Positions 1-11,225 of a stretch of DNA of 64,000 nt are shown here, one piece after another. The notes under the pieces are model-generated. The model did no database searches, had not been told where the DNA came from, and was given only the letters and a program-made list of their open reading frames with translations. Source of the DNA: Mycolicibacillus parakoreensis (GTDB taxonomy: Bacteria; Actinomycetota; Actinomycetes; Mycobacteriales; Mycobacteriaceae); the NCBI RefSeq assembly GCF_022370835.2, contig NZ_CP092365.1, positions 744,001 to 808,000 of the forward strand, in the 5' to 3' direction. Position 1 is the first letter of the stretch, and the number at the start of each line of letters is the position of its first letter. Both the position numbers and the translations under genes were made by a program.

Positions 1-387
1 GCCTCGTGGACGTTGGCCACCGGCGCGCGTGCCGACGCGGCGGTGCTGGCCGACCTGGCGTTCGCCTGGCGGGCCTGCCGGGCGGTGAAATCCAACGCGA
101 TCGTGATCGCCGCCGACGGCGCCACCGTGGGGGTGGGGATGGGTCAGGTCAACCGGGTTGACGCGGCAGGGCTGGCCGTCGAGCGCGGCGGCGACCGGGT
201 CCGCGGCGCGGTCGCCGCCTCCGACGCGTTCTTCCCGTTCCCCGACGGCCTGGAGACGCTGACCGCCGCCGGGGTGACCGCGATCGTGCAGCCCGGCGGG
301 TCGGTGCGGGACGAGCAGGTCATCGCCGCGGCCACCCAGGCCGGGATCACCCTGTATCTGACCGGAACGCGGCACTTCGCGCACTGA
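1..387 (+). CDS. purH: Bifunctional AICAR transformylase/IMP cyclohydrolase, C-terminal part
   Basis: The reading frame is open from base 1, so this is the last 128 residues of a gene that starts before the window. It carries the C-terminal AICAR formyltransferase signature: AFRACxxVKSNAIV-type core (here [17 protein letters not shown]), then [13 protein letters not shown], an [13 protein letters not shown] segment, and the closing TGTRHFAH, which is typical of PurH termini. The enzyme performs the last two steps of de novo IMP synthesis in the cytoplasm. The neighbour order (Rv0957 then Rv0958) matches H37Rv. Identification is firm; only the N-terminal part is missing because of the window edge. 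Confidence 0.95.
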   Translation, partial: ASWTLATGARADAAVLADLAFAWRACRAVKSNAIVIAADGATVGVGMGQVNRVDAAGLAVERGGDRVRGAVAASDAFFPFPDGLETLTAAGVTAIVQPGGSVRDEQVIAAATQAGITLYLTGTRHFAH

Positions 388-413
388 GCGTCGACGGCTC
401 GGGCGCGCCCACG

Positions 414-419
414 TAGGTT
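414..419 (+). promoter_or_regulatory. -10 box (TAGGTT) of a probable leaderless promoter
   Basis: TAGGTT fits the mycobacterial TANNNT consensus. It ends 6 bases before the second of two tandem GTG codons (423 and 426). This spacing puts the transcription start on GTG 426, which would make the message leaderless. No clear -35 box. Confidence 0.45.
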
Positions 420-422
420 GGG

Positions 423-1820
423 GTGGTGCCCGCACCTGATTTTCAACCCCGCACCACGGTCGGTGAGCTGCGCGCTGCCGGCCATCGTCAACGCAGCGTC
501 AAACAGGAGATCGCCGAGAACCTGCTCGCCGCCCTCACCGACGGCACCGACACCGACCGGATCTGGCCGGGCATCCTCGGGTTTGACGACACCGTGCTCC
601 CGCAGTTGGAACGCGCGCTGATCGCCGGACACGACGTCGTGCTGCTCGGTGAGCGCGGTCAGGGCAAAACCCGCCTGCTGCGGGCCCTGATCGGGCTGCT
701 CGACGAATGGACCCCGGTGATCGCCGACGCCGAACTCGACGAGCACCCCTACACGCCGATCACCCCGGCGTCGATCCGCCGCGCCGAGGAACTCGGCGAC
801 GACCTGCCGGTCGTGTGGCGCCACCGCGACGAGCGCTACACCGAGAAGTTGGCCACCCCCGACACGTCGGTCGCCGACCTCGTCGGCGACATCGACCCGA
901 TCAAGGTCGCCGAAGGGCGCAGCCTCGGCGATCCCGAGACCATCGCCTACGGGCTGATCCCGCGCGCGCACCGGGGGATCGTGGCGGTCAACGAACTGCC
1001 CGACCTCGCCGAACGTATCCAGGTGGCGATGCTCAACGTGATGGAGGAACGCGACATCCAGGTCCGCGGCTACACGCTGCGGCTTCCGCTGGACGTGCTG
1101 GTCGTCGCCAGCGCCAACCCGGAGGACTACACCAACCGGGGCCGGATCATCACCCCGCTCAAGGACCGGTTCGGCGCCGAGATCCGCACCCACTACCCCC
1201 GGGCGCTCGACGCCGAGGTCGGGGTCATCGCCCAGGAGGCCCACCTGAGCGCGGAGGTCCCCGACTATCTGCTGGCCGTGATCGCCCGGTTCACCCGCAG
1301 CCTGCGCGAATCCCGCTCGGTCGATCAGCGCTCGGGGGTCTCGGCGCGGTTCTCGATCGCCGCGGCCGAGACCGTCGCGGCGGCGGCACGGCACCGGGGC
1401 GCGGTGCTCGGCGAGTCCGACCCGGTGGCGCGGATGGTGGATCTGGGCACGGTCATCGACGTGCTGCGCGGCAAACTGGAGTTCGAATCCGGCGAGGAGG
1501 GCCGCGAACAGACGGTGCTCGAGCACCTGTTGCGCCGGGCGGTCGCCGACACCGCCGCGACGGTGCTCGGCGGCATCGACGTCGGCGCGTTGGTCACCGC
1601 GGTCGAGGCCGGCTCGGTGGTGACCACCGGTGACCGGGTCTCGGCCAAGGCGGTGCTGGCCGCCCTGCCCGAACTGCCGGTCCTCGACGAGATCGCGACC
1701 CGCGTCGGCGCCGAGTCCGCCGGGCAGCGCGCCGCCGCGGTGGAGCTGGCGCTGGAGGCGTTGTATCTGGCCAAACGCCTCGACAAACACTCCGGTGAGG
1801 GCGAAACCGTCTATGGCTGA
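423..1820 (+). CDS. Magnesium chelatase/MoxR-type AAA+ ATPase (Rv0958-like)
   Basis: About 465 residues. Walker A is GERGQGKT at residues 76-83. A Mg-chelatase-like insert follows (SVADLVGDIDPIKVAEG), then a Walker B/sensor region with VAVNELPDLAERIQVAMLNVMEERDIQVRGY and SANPEDYTNRGRIITPLKDRFG. It resembles the ChlI/BchI and MoxR ATPases but lies next to a VWA protein rather than pigment genes, so a chaperone-like ATPase that remodels or loads metal into a client is more likely than chlorophyll synthesis. Start is one of two tandem GTGs (423/426); the -10 box favours 426. Its end overlaps the VWA gene by 8 bases, so the two are probably translated together. Client unknown. Confidence 0.9.
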   Translation: MVPAPDFQPRTTVGELRAAGHRQRSVKQEIAENLLAALTDGTDTDRIWPGILGFDDTVLPQLERALIAGHDVVLLGERGQGKTRLLRALIGLLDEWTPVIADAELDEHPYTPITPASIRRAEELGDDLPVVWRHRDERYTEKLATPDTSVADLVGDIDPIKVAEGRSLGDPETIAYGLIPRAHRGIVAVNELPDLAERIQVAMLNVMEERDIQVRGYTLRLPLDVLVVASANPEDYTNRGRIITPLKDRFGAEIRTHYPRALDAEVGVIAQEAHLSAEVPDYLLAVIARFTRSLRESRSVDQRSGVSARFSIAAAETVAAAARHRGAVLGESDPVARMVDLGTVIDVLRGKLEFESGEEGREQTVLEHLLRRAVADTAATVLGGIDVGALVTAVEAGSVVTTGDRVSAKAVLAALPELPVLDEIATRVGAESAGQRAAAVELALEALYLAKRLDKHSGEGETVYG

Positions 1821-3792
1821 TCGGCATTCGTCGCGATACTCGGCCTACACCGGCGGACCCGATCCGCTGGCGCCGCCGCTGGATCTGCGTGATGCCCTCG
1901 AACAGATCGGCGAGGACGTGATGGCCGGCGCGTCACCGCGGCGTGCGCTGGCGGAGTTGCTGCGCCGCGGCAACTCCACCGTGACCGGCGCGGACAAACT
2001 GGCCGCCGAGGCGCACCGGCGACGCCGGGAGCTGTTGCGCGACAACAACCTCGACGGGACGCTGGGCGACATCAAAGAACTGCTCGACGACGCCGTGCTG
2101 GCCGAGCGCAAGGCGTTGGCCCGCGCGCTGGACGACGACGCCCGCTTCGCCGAGATGCAGCTCGGCGCGCTCTCCGCCTCACCGGCCAAGGCGGTCCAGG
2201 AGCTCAGCGACTACGACTGGCGCTCCGAGCAGGCACGGGAGTCCTACGAGAAGATCAAGGATCTGCTCGGCCGCGAGATGCTCGACCAGCGGTTCGCCGG
2301 CATGAAACAGGCGCTCGAAGGCGCCACCGACGCCGACCGCCAGCGCGTCGCCGACATGCTCGACGACCTCAACGCGCTGTTGGACGCCCACGCCCGCGGG
2401 GAGGACACCGCCGAGGACTTCGAGCAGTTCATGGACCGCCACGGCGAGTTCTTCCCGGAGAACCCCGCCGACGTCGAGGAGCTGCTCGACTCGCTGGCGC
2501 GGCGCGCCGCCGCGGCCCAACGGTTCCGTAACAGCCTCAGCGCCGAGCAGCGCGCCGAACTCGACGCGCTGGCGATGCAGGCGTTCGGCTCCCCGGCGCT
2601 GCAACAGTCGCTCAGCCGTCTCGACAGCTATCTGCAGGCCGCCCGGCCCGGGGAGGACTGGACCGGCAGCGAGCGGTTCTCCGGCGACAACCCGCTGGGG
2701 CTGGGGCAGGCCGCCGAGGCGCTGGCCGACATCGGCGAGCTCGAACAACTCACCGAGCAGCTCGCCCAGAGCTATCCCGGCGCCAGCATGGACGACGTCG
2801 ACCTCGACGCGGTCTCCCGCCAGCTCGGCGACGACGCCGTCGTCGACGCCAAAGCGCTGGCCGAGCTCGAACGCGCCCTGCTGGGCGAGGGGTTCTTCCG
2901 CCGCGGCCCCGACGGGCAGTGGCGGCTCTCGCCCAAGGCGATGCGCCGACTCGGCCAGACCGCGCTGCGCGACGTCGCCGATCAGCTCTCCGCCCGCCGC
3001 GGGCAACGCGACCACCGCCGCGCCGGGGCGGCCGGGGAGCTGACCGGTGCGACCCGGCCCTGGCAGTTCGGTGACACCGAGCCGTGGAACGTGGCGCGCA
3101 CCCTGACCAACGCGGTGCTGCGCCAAGCCGGAACCGGGCCGCTGACGGCGGGCGCGTCGGTGTCGATCACCGTCGACGACGTGGAGGTCTCCGAGACCGA
3201 GACCCGCACCCAGGCGGCGGTCGCGCTGCTGGTCGACACCTCGTTCTCGATGGTGATGGAGAACCGCTGGGTGCCGATGAAACGCACCGCGCTGGCGCTG
3301 CACCATCTGATCAGCACCCGGTTTCGCGCCGATGCGCTGCAGATCATCGCGTTCGGCCGCCATGCCCGCACCGTCAGCGCCGAGGAACTGATGGGGTTGG
3401 AGGGCATCTACGAGCAGGGCACCAACCTGCACCACGCGCTGGCGCTGGCCGCCCGGCACCTGCGGCGGCACCCCGGGGCGCAACCGGTGGTGTTGATCGT
3501 CACCGACGGGGAGCCGACCGCGCACCTGGAGGATTTCGGGGACGGGGTGGAGGTGTACTTCGACTACCCGCCGCACCCGCGCACGATCGGGCTGACCGTG
3601 CGCGGCTTCGACGACATCGCCCGCCTCGGCGCGCAGGTGACGATCTTCCGCCTCGGCGACGACCCGGGACTGGCGCAGTTCATCGACCAGATCGCCCGCC
3701 GGGTCGGCGGCCGGGTGATCGACCCCGACCTCGACGGGCTCGGTGCGGCGGTGGTCGGCGACTACCTCAACGCCCGCCGGCGGCGGCGCTGA
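1813..3792 (+). CDS. VWA-domain protein, partner of the MoxR/chelatase ATPase (Rv0959-like)
   Basis: 659 residues from ATG 1813, which lies inside the end of the upstream ATPase gene. A longer in-frame extension exists upstream but would run through the ATPase gene. The first ~440 residues are charged and mostly helical. The C-terminal ~200 residues form a von Willebrand A domain with an intact MIDAS: DTSFS at about residue 475 (LLVDTSFSMVMEN), then VLIVTDGEPT. This is the usual MoxR-VWA pair, in which the VWA protein binds a metal and the client. No signal peptide or membrane segment is visible, so it is probably cytoplasmic. Function beyond the pairing is unknown. Confidence 0.9.
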   Translation: MADRHSSRYSAYTGGPDPLAPPLDLRDALEQIGEDVMAGASPRRALAELLRRGNSTVTGADKLAAEAHRRRRELLRDNNLDGTLGDIKELLDDAVLAERKALARALDDDARFAEMQLGALSASPAKAVQELSDYDWRSEQARESYEKIKDLLGREMLDQRFAGMKQALEGATDADRQRVADMLDDLNALLDAHARGEDTAEDFEQFMDRHGEFFPENPADVEELLDSLARRAAAAQRFRNSLSAEQRAELDALAMQAFGSPALQQSLSRLDSYLQAARPGEDWTGSERFSGDNPLGLGQAAEALADIGELEQLTEQLAQSYPGASMDDVDLDAVSRQLGDDAVVDAKALAELERALLGEGFFRRGPDGQWRLSPKAMRRLGQTALRDVADQLSARRGQRDHRRAGAAGELTGATRPWQFGDTEPWNVARTLTNAVLRQAGTGPLTAGASVSITVDDVEVSETETRTQAAVALLVDTSFSMVMENRWVPMKRTALALHHLISTRFRADALQIIAFGRHARTVSAEELMGLEGIYEQGTNLHHALALAARHLRRHPGAQPVVLIVTDGEPTAHLEDFGDGVEVYFDYPPHPRTIGLTVRGFDDIARLGAQVTIFRLGDDPGLAQFIDQIARRVGGRVIDPDLDGLGAAVVGDYLNARRRRR

Positions 3793-3808
3793 GCCGGGCG
3801 GCGAGCGC

Positions 3809-4387
3809 TCAGTCCCCGCGGCCCCGTTTGCGGCGTTTGATCCCGACCCCGCCCCACAGCGAGAACCCCTTGATCGTCACCGTCGGGGCACCGGGGGTGC
3901 CGGCGCCGTTGACCTCGTGGTCGAACCCGCCCATCACACCGTGGCCCTTGACCTCGATGTTGACCTCCGGCGGCAGCAGGATCGTCTGCCCGCCCATGAT
4001 CGAATACGCGTTGATCTCCACGTCGGCGCAGGTGAAGTCCGCATACCGCAGGTCGACCACCCCGCCACCCCAGAGGGTGAACGTGGTCAGCCGTTTCGGG
4101 ACGTTCCAGCGCCCGCGGCGCTGGAAGCCGCTCAGGATCGCCAGCAGCAGCGTCGACGGCGCCGGTTTGGATTCGCCGGCCGGGCGGTGGCTGCCGAACG
4201 CGCCGGGAAGGTCGGCGCTGATGCGTTCCAGGTCGTCCTGGGTCTGGGCGGCGTAGGCCTTCGACAGCCGGTCGCGGTAGTCCTCCGGGGCGATCTGGCC
4301 CTGGTCGGCGGCCTCGCCGAGCAGCTGCGCGACGTGGAACCGGTCGGTGTCGGCGGCGCGCGGTTGGGGCTGACCTGGCGTGCTCAT
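3809..4387 (-). CDS. DUF1707 (SHOCT-like) and LiaF-type C-terminal domain protein (Rv0966c-like)
   Basis: 192 residues. The N-terminal ~55 residues form a DUF1707 module (VAQLLGEAADQGQIAPEDYRDRLSKAYAAQT). The C-terminal ~100 residues are glycine- and beta-rich (TLWGGGVVDLRYA, SIMGGQTILLPPEV, IKGFSLWGGVGIK), like the cell-wall-active antibiotic response (LiaF C-terminal) fold. In this family DUF1707 often accompanies membrane or envelope proteins, but no transmembrane helix is obvious here. A TAGGCT box lies 8 bases before the ATG, so the message may be nearly leaderless. It is transcribed convergently with the VWA gene. The molecular role is unknown. Confidence 0.85.
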   Translation of the reverse strand: MSTPGQPQPRAADTDRFHVAQLLGEAADQGQIAPEDYRDRLSKAYAAQTQDDLERISADLPGAFGSHRPAGESKPAPSTLLLAILSGFQRRGRWNVPKRLTTFTLWGGGVVDLRYADFTCADVEINAYSIMGGQTILLPPEVNIEVKGHGVMGGFDHEVNGAGTPGAPTVTIKGFSLWGGVGIKRRKRGRGD

Positions 4388-4454
4388 GGCCTAAGAGCCT
4401 ACGACGAACCCGCACAAGAGCAAGCCGGGACGGGGCGAGCGGGTCACGGCCCGG

Positions 4455-5264
4455 TCACGACCCCCGGCCCGAGGACGTCTCCGGCGCCCACCGGGGCGGG
4501 CGTTTCTGCAGGAAGGCGAGCATGCCCTCCTGGGCTTCGGCCGAGACGAACAGTCGTGCGGACTCGGTGGCCAGCCGCTCGGCGTCCCGGTCGAACCCGG
4601 CCCGCACCGCCGCGGTGGTCAACGCCTTGGAGGCGGCCAGCCCCTGCGGTGAGGCCCGCAGCAGCTGCGCGGTGAGCGCCTCGACCGCGGCGGTGACCCC
4701 GCCGGCGCCGTCGACGGCCTCGACGGCGTCGGTGATCAGCCCGATGCGGGCGGCCTCGGCGGCGTCGAAGGTCTCCCCGGTCAGGTAGTAGCGCCCGGCC
4801 GCGCGCGCCGACAGCTTGGGCAGCAGGGTCAGCGAGATGATCGCCGGCGCCACCCCGATGCGGGCCTCGGTGAGCGCGAACGTGCTGGCCGGCCCGGCCA
4901 CCGCGATATCGCAGGCGCCGACCAGCCCCATCCCGCCGGCCCGGACGTGCCCGTCGATCGCGGCGATCACCGGCAGCGGCGACTCGACGATGGCCCGCAG
5001 CGTCTGGTCGAGTTCGCGGGCCCGCTCGACGGCCAGGTCGAACGGGTCGCCCCCGGCCGCCTGCGACAGGTCCGCCCCGGCACAGAACGTGTTGCCGGTG
5101 TGGGAGAGCACCACCACCCGCACCGCGTCGTCGGCGGCGGCGTCGCGCAGGCCGCGGTGCAGCCCGTCGACGAGCGCCGGGGACAGCGCGTTGCGGTTGC
5201 GCGGCGAGTTCAGGGTCAGCCGCGCCACCCCGTCGGCGACGGTGCAGTCGACCGGGGTGTCCAT
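4455..5264 (-). CDS. echA7: Enoyl-CoA hydratase/isomerase family protein (EchA7-like)
   Basis: 269 residues, crotonase fold: RLTLNSPRNRNALSPALVDGL near the N-terminus, the oxyanion loops GNTFCAGADLSQ and DGHVRAGGMGLVGACD, then ALTEARIGVAP. In the second loop the usual hydratase Glu is replaced (VRAGGMGLVGACD), while a Glu is kept in TEARIG. It is the last gene of the AtuA/FadE/Acc operon; its ATG overlaps the fadE12 stop by one base (TGATG). In acyclic terpene or leucine-type pathways such an enzyme hydrates the carboxylated enoyl-CoA (isohexenylglutaconyl- or methylglutaconyl-CoA). The substrate here is inferred from context only. Confidence 0.85.
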   Translation of the reverse strand: MDTPVDCTVADGVARLTLNSPRNRNALSPALVDGLHRGLRDAAADDAVRVVVLSHTGNTFCAGADLSQAAGGDPFDLAVERARELDQTLRAIVESPLPVIAAIDGHVRAGGMGLVGACDIAVAGPASTFALTEARIGVAPAIISLTLLPKLSARAAGRYYLTGETFDAAEAARIGLITDAVEAVDGAGGVTAAVEALTAQLLRASPQGLAASKALTTAAVRAGFDRDAERLATESARLFVSAEAQEGMLAFLQKRPPRWAPETSSGRGS

Positions 5265-6426
5265 CAGTACGACCGGGGCAGGCCCAGCGAGGTCTGCGCG
5301 ACGAAGTTGAGGATCATCTCCCGGCTCACCGGGGCGATGCGGGCCAGCCGCGAGCTGGTGATCGCCGCGGCGATCCCGTATTCCTTGGTCAGCCCGTTGC
5401 CGCCGAGGGACTGCACCGCCTGGTCGACCGCGCGGGTCGAGGCCTCCCCGGCGGCGTACTTCGCCATGTTGGCGGCCTCGGCCGCGCCGACGTCGTCGCC
5501 GCTGTCGTAGAGCGTGGCGGCCTTCTGCATCATCAGCTTGGCCAGCTCGATGTCGACGTGGTTGGCGGCCAGCGGATGGGCGATGCCCTGATGCGACCCG
5601 ATCGGGGTCTTCCACACCTGCCGGGTCTTGACGTAGTCGACGGCCCGGTCGATGGCCAGCCGTCCCATGCCGACCGCGCTGGCCGCGCCCATGATGCGCT
5701 CCGGGTTCAGCCCGGCGAACAGCTGGGCGATCGCGGCGTCCTCGGAGCCGACCAGGGCGTCGGCCGGCAGCCGCACATCGTCGAGGAAGACCTGGAACTG
5801 CCGCTCCGGGCTGACCAACTCCATCTCGATCGGGGTGTAGCTGAACCCCGGTGCGTCGGTGGGCACCACGAACAGCGCCGGGCGCAGGTTGCCGGTCTTG
5901 GCTTCCTCGGTGCGCCCGACCACCAGCACCGCCTGCGCCTGGTCGACCCCGGAGATGAACGTCTTCTGGCCCTTGAGGATCCAGTCACCGCCGTCGCGGC
6001 GGGCGGTGGTGGTGATGCGGTGTGAATTCGACCCGGCGTCGGGTTCGGTGATCGCGAACGCCATCGTCAACGAGCCGTCGGCGATGCCGGGGATCCAGCG
6101 CTGCTTCTGCTCATCGGTGCCGAACTTGGAGATGATGGTGCCGTTGATCGCCGGGGAGACCACCATCATCAGCAGCCCGCAGCCGTTCGCCGACATCTCC
6201 TCCATCACCAGCGACAGCTCGTACATCCCTGCCCCGCCGCCGCCGTACTGCTCGGGCAGGTTGACCCCGAGGAAGCCGAGCTTGCCGGCCTCGGCCCACA
6301 GTTCGTCGGTGTGCTGGCCGGCCCGCGCCTTCGCCAGGTAGTACTCCTGGCCGTAGTTGGCGGCCATCGCGGCGACCGCCTCCCGCAGGGCGCGGCGCTC
6401 GTCGCTCTCGATGAAACTGGTGTCGG

Positions 6427-6430
<4 letters not shown>
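5264..6430 (-). CDS. fadE12: Acyl-CoA dehydrogenase (FadE12-like)
   Basis: 388 residues from GTG 6430; the GTG overlaps the accA2 stop by 4 bases (GTGA), which fixes the start. It shows the normal acyl-CoA dehydrogenase order: N-terminal helices, the FAD/substrate segment MAFAITEPDAGSNSHRITT, the beta domain LKGQKTFISGVDQAQAVLVV, and the C-terminal helices with QSLGGNGLTKEYGIAAA. It is a soluble flavoprotein that would introduce an alpha-beta double bond into an acyl-CoA and feed electrons to ETF. It is one of two dehydrogenases in this operon, so the two probably act on different substrates or at different steps. Confidence 0.9.
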
Positions 6431-8433
<2,003 letters not shown>

Positions 8434-8443
8434 CGCGGCACCC

Positions 8444-10039
8444 TCACATCCGGAAGACGCCGAAGTTCGACGTCCCCTCGACCGGGCCATTGGCGATGGC
8501 CGACAAACAGATCCCCAGCACGGTGCGGGTGTCGCGCGGGTCGATCACCCCGTCGTCGTAGAGTCGGCCCGACAGGAACATCGGCAGCGACTCGGCCTCG
8601 ATCTGGGCCTCCACGGCGGCGCGCAGCGCGGCGTCGGCCTCCTCATCGAAGTCCTGACCGCGGGAGGCCGCGGCGGCCCGGCTCACGATCGACAGCACCC
8701 CGGCCAGCTGGGTTCCGCCCATCACCGCGGATTTGGCCGACGGCCAGGCGAACATGAAGCGCGGTTCGTAGGCGCGCCCGCACATCCCGTAGTTGCCCGC
8801 ACCGTAGGAGGCGCCGATCACCACCGAGATGTGCGGCACCGTCGAGTTCGACACGGCGTTGATCATCATCGAGCCGTGCTTGATCATGCCGCCCTCCTCG
8901 TACTGGCGGCCGACCATGTACCCGGTGGTGTTGTGCAAGAACAATAGTGGCGTGTCCGAGCGGTTGGCCAGCTGGATGAACTGGGTGGCCTTCTGGGCCT
9001 CCTCGGAGAACAGCACGCCGCGGGCGTTGGCCAGAATCCCCACCGGGTAGCCGTGCAGCCGCGCCCAGCCGGTCACCAGCGAGGAGCCGTACAACGGCTT
9101 GAACTCGTCGAATTCCGAGCCGTCGACGATGCGGGCGATCACCTCCCGCGGATCGAACGGAATGCGCAGATCCGCAGGCACCACCCCGATCAACTCCTCG
9201 GGGTCGAACAACGGCGCGGTGACCGGATGCGGCCGCGGCCCTTTCTTGGTCCAGTTCAGGCGCGCCACGATGCGTCGGCCGATCCGGATCGCGTCGGGCT
9301 CGTCGAGCGCGAAGTAGTCGGCCAAACCTGAGGTGCGGGCGTGCATTTCGGCGCCGCCGAGCGCCTCGTCGTCGGACTCCTCGCCGGTGGCCATCTTCAC
9401 CAGCGGGGGCCCGGCGAGGAACACCTTGGAACGTTCTTTGATCATCACGACGTGATCGGACATTCCCGGCACGTACGCGCCGCCGGCGGTGGAGTTGCCG
9501 AACACCAACGCGACGGTCGGGATGCCCGCCGCCGACAGCTGGGTCAGGTCGCGAAACATCTGCCCGCCGGGGATGAAGATCTCTTTCTGGGTGGGCAGGT
9601 CCGCCCCGCCGGATTCCACCAGTGAGATCACCGGTAACCGGTTCTCGAGCGCGATCCGGTTGGCCCGCAGTATTTTCCGTAGTGTCCACGGATTGCTGGT
9701 GCCGCCCTTGACGGTCGGGTCGTTGGCGACGATCAGGCATTCCACTCCGCTGACCACGCCGATACCGACCACCAGGCTCGCCCCGACCTTGAAGTCGCTG
9801 CCCCACGCCGCCAGCGCACACAACTCCAGAAAGGGCGAATCCGGGTCGACGAGCAACTCGATGCGCTCCCGCGCGGTGAGTTTGCCCCGCTCGTGGTGGC
9901 GGTCGACGTATTTCGCCCCGCCGCCGGCCAGCGCCTCGGCCAACTCCGCGTCGAGCGCCTGGAGTTTGTCGGCCAGCGCCGAGGCCGCCTCGGTGAAGCC
10001 CGGGGAGGCGGGGTCCAGCGTCGACTGCAACACCGTCAT
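8444..10039 (-). CDS. accD2: Acyl-CoA carboxylase beta subunit (carboxyltransferase)
   Basis: 531 residues. It has the two crotonase-like carboxyltransferase halves: the N-half contains RERIELLVDPDSPFLEL, CLIVANDPTVKGG and VFGNSTAGGAYVPGMSD, and the C-half contains LFLHNTTGYMVGRQYEEGG, VVIGASYGAGNYGMCGRAYEPRF and FAWPSAKSAVMGG. The sequence is closest in style to methylcrotonyl-/geranyl-CoA carboxylase beta chains rather than AccD4/5/6. It moves the carboxyl group from biotin on AccA2 to a branched enoyl-CoA. The gap to accA2 is 10 bases and the gap to the upstream fadE13 is 16 bases, consistent with one operon. Confidence 0.93.
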   Translation of the reverse strand: MTVLQSTLDPASPGFTEAASALADKLQALDAELAEALAGGGAKYVDRHHERGKLTARERIELLVDPDSPFLELCALAAWGSDFKVGASLVVGIGVVSGVECLIVANDPTVKGGTSNPWTLRKILRANRIALENRLPVISLVESGGADLPTQKEIFIPGGQMFRDLTQLSAAGIPTVALVFGNSTAGGAYVPGMSDHVVMIKERSKVFLAGPPLVKMATGEESDDEALGGAEMHARTSGLADYFALDEPDAIRIGRRIVARLNWTKKGPRPHPVTAPLFDPEELIGVVPADLRIPFDPREVIARIVDGSEFDEFKPLYGSSLVTGWARLHGYPVGILANARGVLFSEEAQKATQFIQLANRSDTPLLFLHNTTGYMVGRQYEEGGMIKHGSMMINAVSNSTVPHISVVIGASYGAGNYGMCGRAYEPRFMFAWPSAKSAVMGGTQLAGVLSIVSRAAAASRGQDFDEEADAALRAAVEAQIEAESLPMFLSGRLYDDGVIDPRDTRTVLGICLSAIANGPVEGTSNFGVFRM

Positions 10040-10055
10040 GGTCGTCTCTCCTTGA

Positions 10056-11225
10056 TTAGCCCTGGAACCCGAGCGTCTTGGCCGCCAGCGAGGTCAGAAT
10101 CTCGGTGGTGCCGCCCCCGATGCCGAGGATCCGCATGTCACGGTACTGGCGTTCGACCTCGCAGTCGGCCATGTAGCCCATTCCGCCGAAAAGCTGCACC
10201 GCCTGATGGGCGACCCACTCGCCGGCCTCGACCGCGGTGTTCTTGGCGAAACACACCTCGGCGATCAGGTCGGTCTCCCCGGCCAGTTGGCGCTCCACCA
10301 CGTGGTGGGTGTAGACGCGGGCCACATCGATGCGCCGCGCCATCTCCGCCAGGGTGTTCTGCACCGCCTGGCGAGAGATCAGCGGACGGCCGAAGGTCTG
10401 GCGGTCCCGGCACCACGCGACGGTGAGGTCCAGGCAGCGCTGGGCGCTGGAGTAGGCCTGGGCGGCCAGCCCGATCCGTTCGGAGACGAACGCCTGGGCG
10501 ATCTGGAGGAACCCGCTGTTCTCCGCACCCACCAGGTTGGCTTTGGGCACCCGCGCATCGGTGTAGGACAACTCCGCGGTGTCCGAGGAGCGCCACCCCA
10601 TCTTCTCCAGCTTGCCGGTGACCTGCAGCCCGGGGGTGGCGCCGCGGCCGTCCTTCTCGACGACGAGCAACGACACCCCCGACGCGCCGGGCGACTCGGC
10701 GCCGCCGGTGCGCACCGCGGTCACCACGTAGTCGGCGCGCACGCCGGAGGTGATGTAGGTCTTGGCGCCGTTGACCACGTAGTGGTCGCCGTCGGCGACG
10801 GCGGTGGTGCGCAGATGCCCGACGTCGGAGCCGCCCCCGGGCTCGGTGATCGCCAGCGCGCCGATCCGCTCGCCGTGCAGGGTGGGGCGCACGAACTCGT
10901 CGATGAGGCGCCGATCCCCCGAGGCGATCATGTGGGGAACCGCGATCCCACAGGTGAACAGGGAGGCGAACACCCCGCCGGGGGCGCCGGCGGCGTGCAT
11001 CTCCTCGCAGATGATCGCCGCGTCGACACCGTCGCCGCCGCCCCCGCCGACCTCCTCGGGGAAACCGGCGCCCAGCAGGCCGGCCTGCCCGGCGCGGCGG
11101 TGCAGCTCGCGGGGCAGCTCCCCACCGCGTTCCCACTCGTCGATGTGCGGGGTGATCTCCCGCTCGACGAACGTGCGCACCGTGTGGCGCAGCGCGACGC
11201 GTTCGGGGGTCGTCCAGACGGTCAT
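10056..11225 (-). CDS. fadE13: Acyl-CoA dehydrogenase (FadE13-like)
   Basis: 389 residues from ATG 11225, which overlaps the stop of the AtuA-like gene by one base (TGATG). Features: an N-terminal helical domain (RTFVEREITPHIDEWERGG), GALAITEPGGGSDVGHLRT, VNGAKTYITSGVRADYVVT, and the C-terminal VQLFGGMGYMADCEVERQYRDMRI with the RQYRD motif typical of the family. It oxidises an acyl-CoA to the 2-enoyl-CoA. In acyclic terpene clusters the equivalent (AtuD) acts on citronellyl-CoA, and in leucine clusters on isovaleryl-CoA. The sequence alone does not decide between these. Confidence 0.9.
   Translation of the reverse strand: MTVWTTPERVALRHTVRTFVEREITPHIDEWERGGELPRELHRRAGQAGLLGAGFPEEVGGGGGDGVDAAIICEEMHAAGAPGGVFASLFTCGIAVPHMIASGDRRLIDEFVRPTLHGERIGALAITEPGGGSDVGHLRTTAVADGDHYVVNGAKTYITSGVRADYVVTAVRTGGAESPGASGVSLLVVEKDGRGATPGLQVTGKLEKMGWRSSDTAELSYTDARVPKANLVGAENSGFLQIAQAFVSERIGLAAQAYSSAQRCLDLTVAWCRDRQTFGRPLISRQAVQNTLAEMARRIDVARVYTHHVVERQLAGETDLIAEVCFAKNTAVEAGEWVAHQAVQLFGGMGYMADCEVERQYRDMRILGIGGGTTEILTSLAAKTLGFQG

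Noticed and set aside
423..3792. Magnesium chelatase for chlorophyll or cobalt chelatase for B12
   Set aside because: There is no large CobN/ChlH-type subunit nearby, and the ATPase-VWA pair matches the general MoxR-VWA arrangement.
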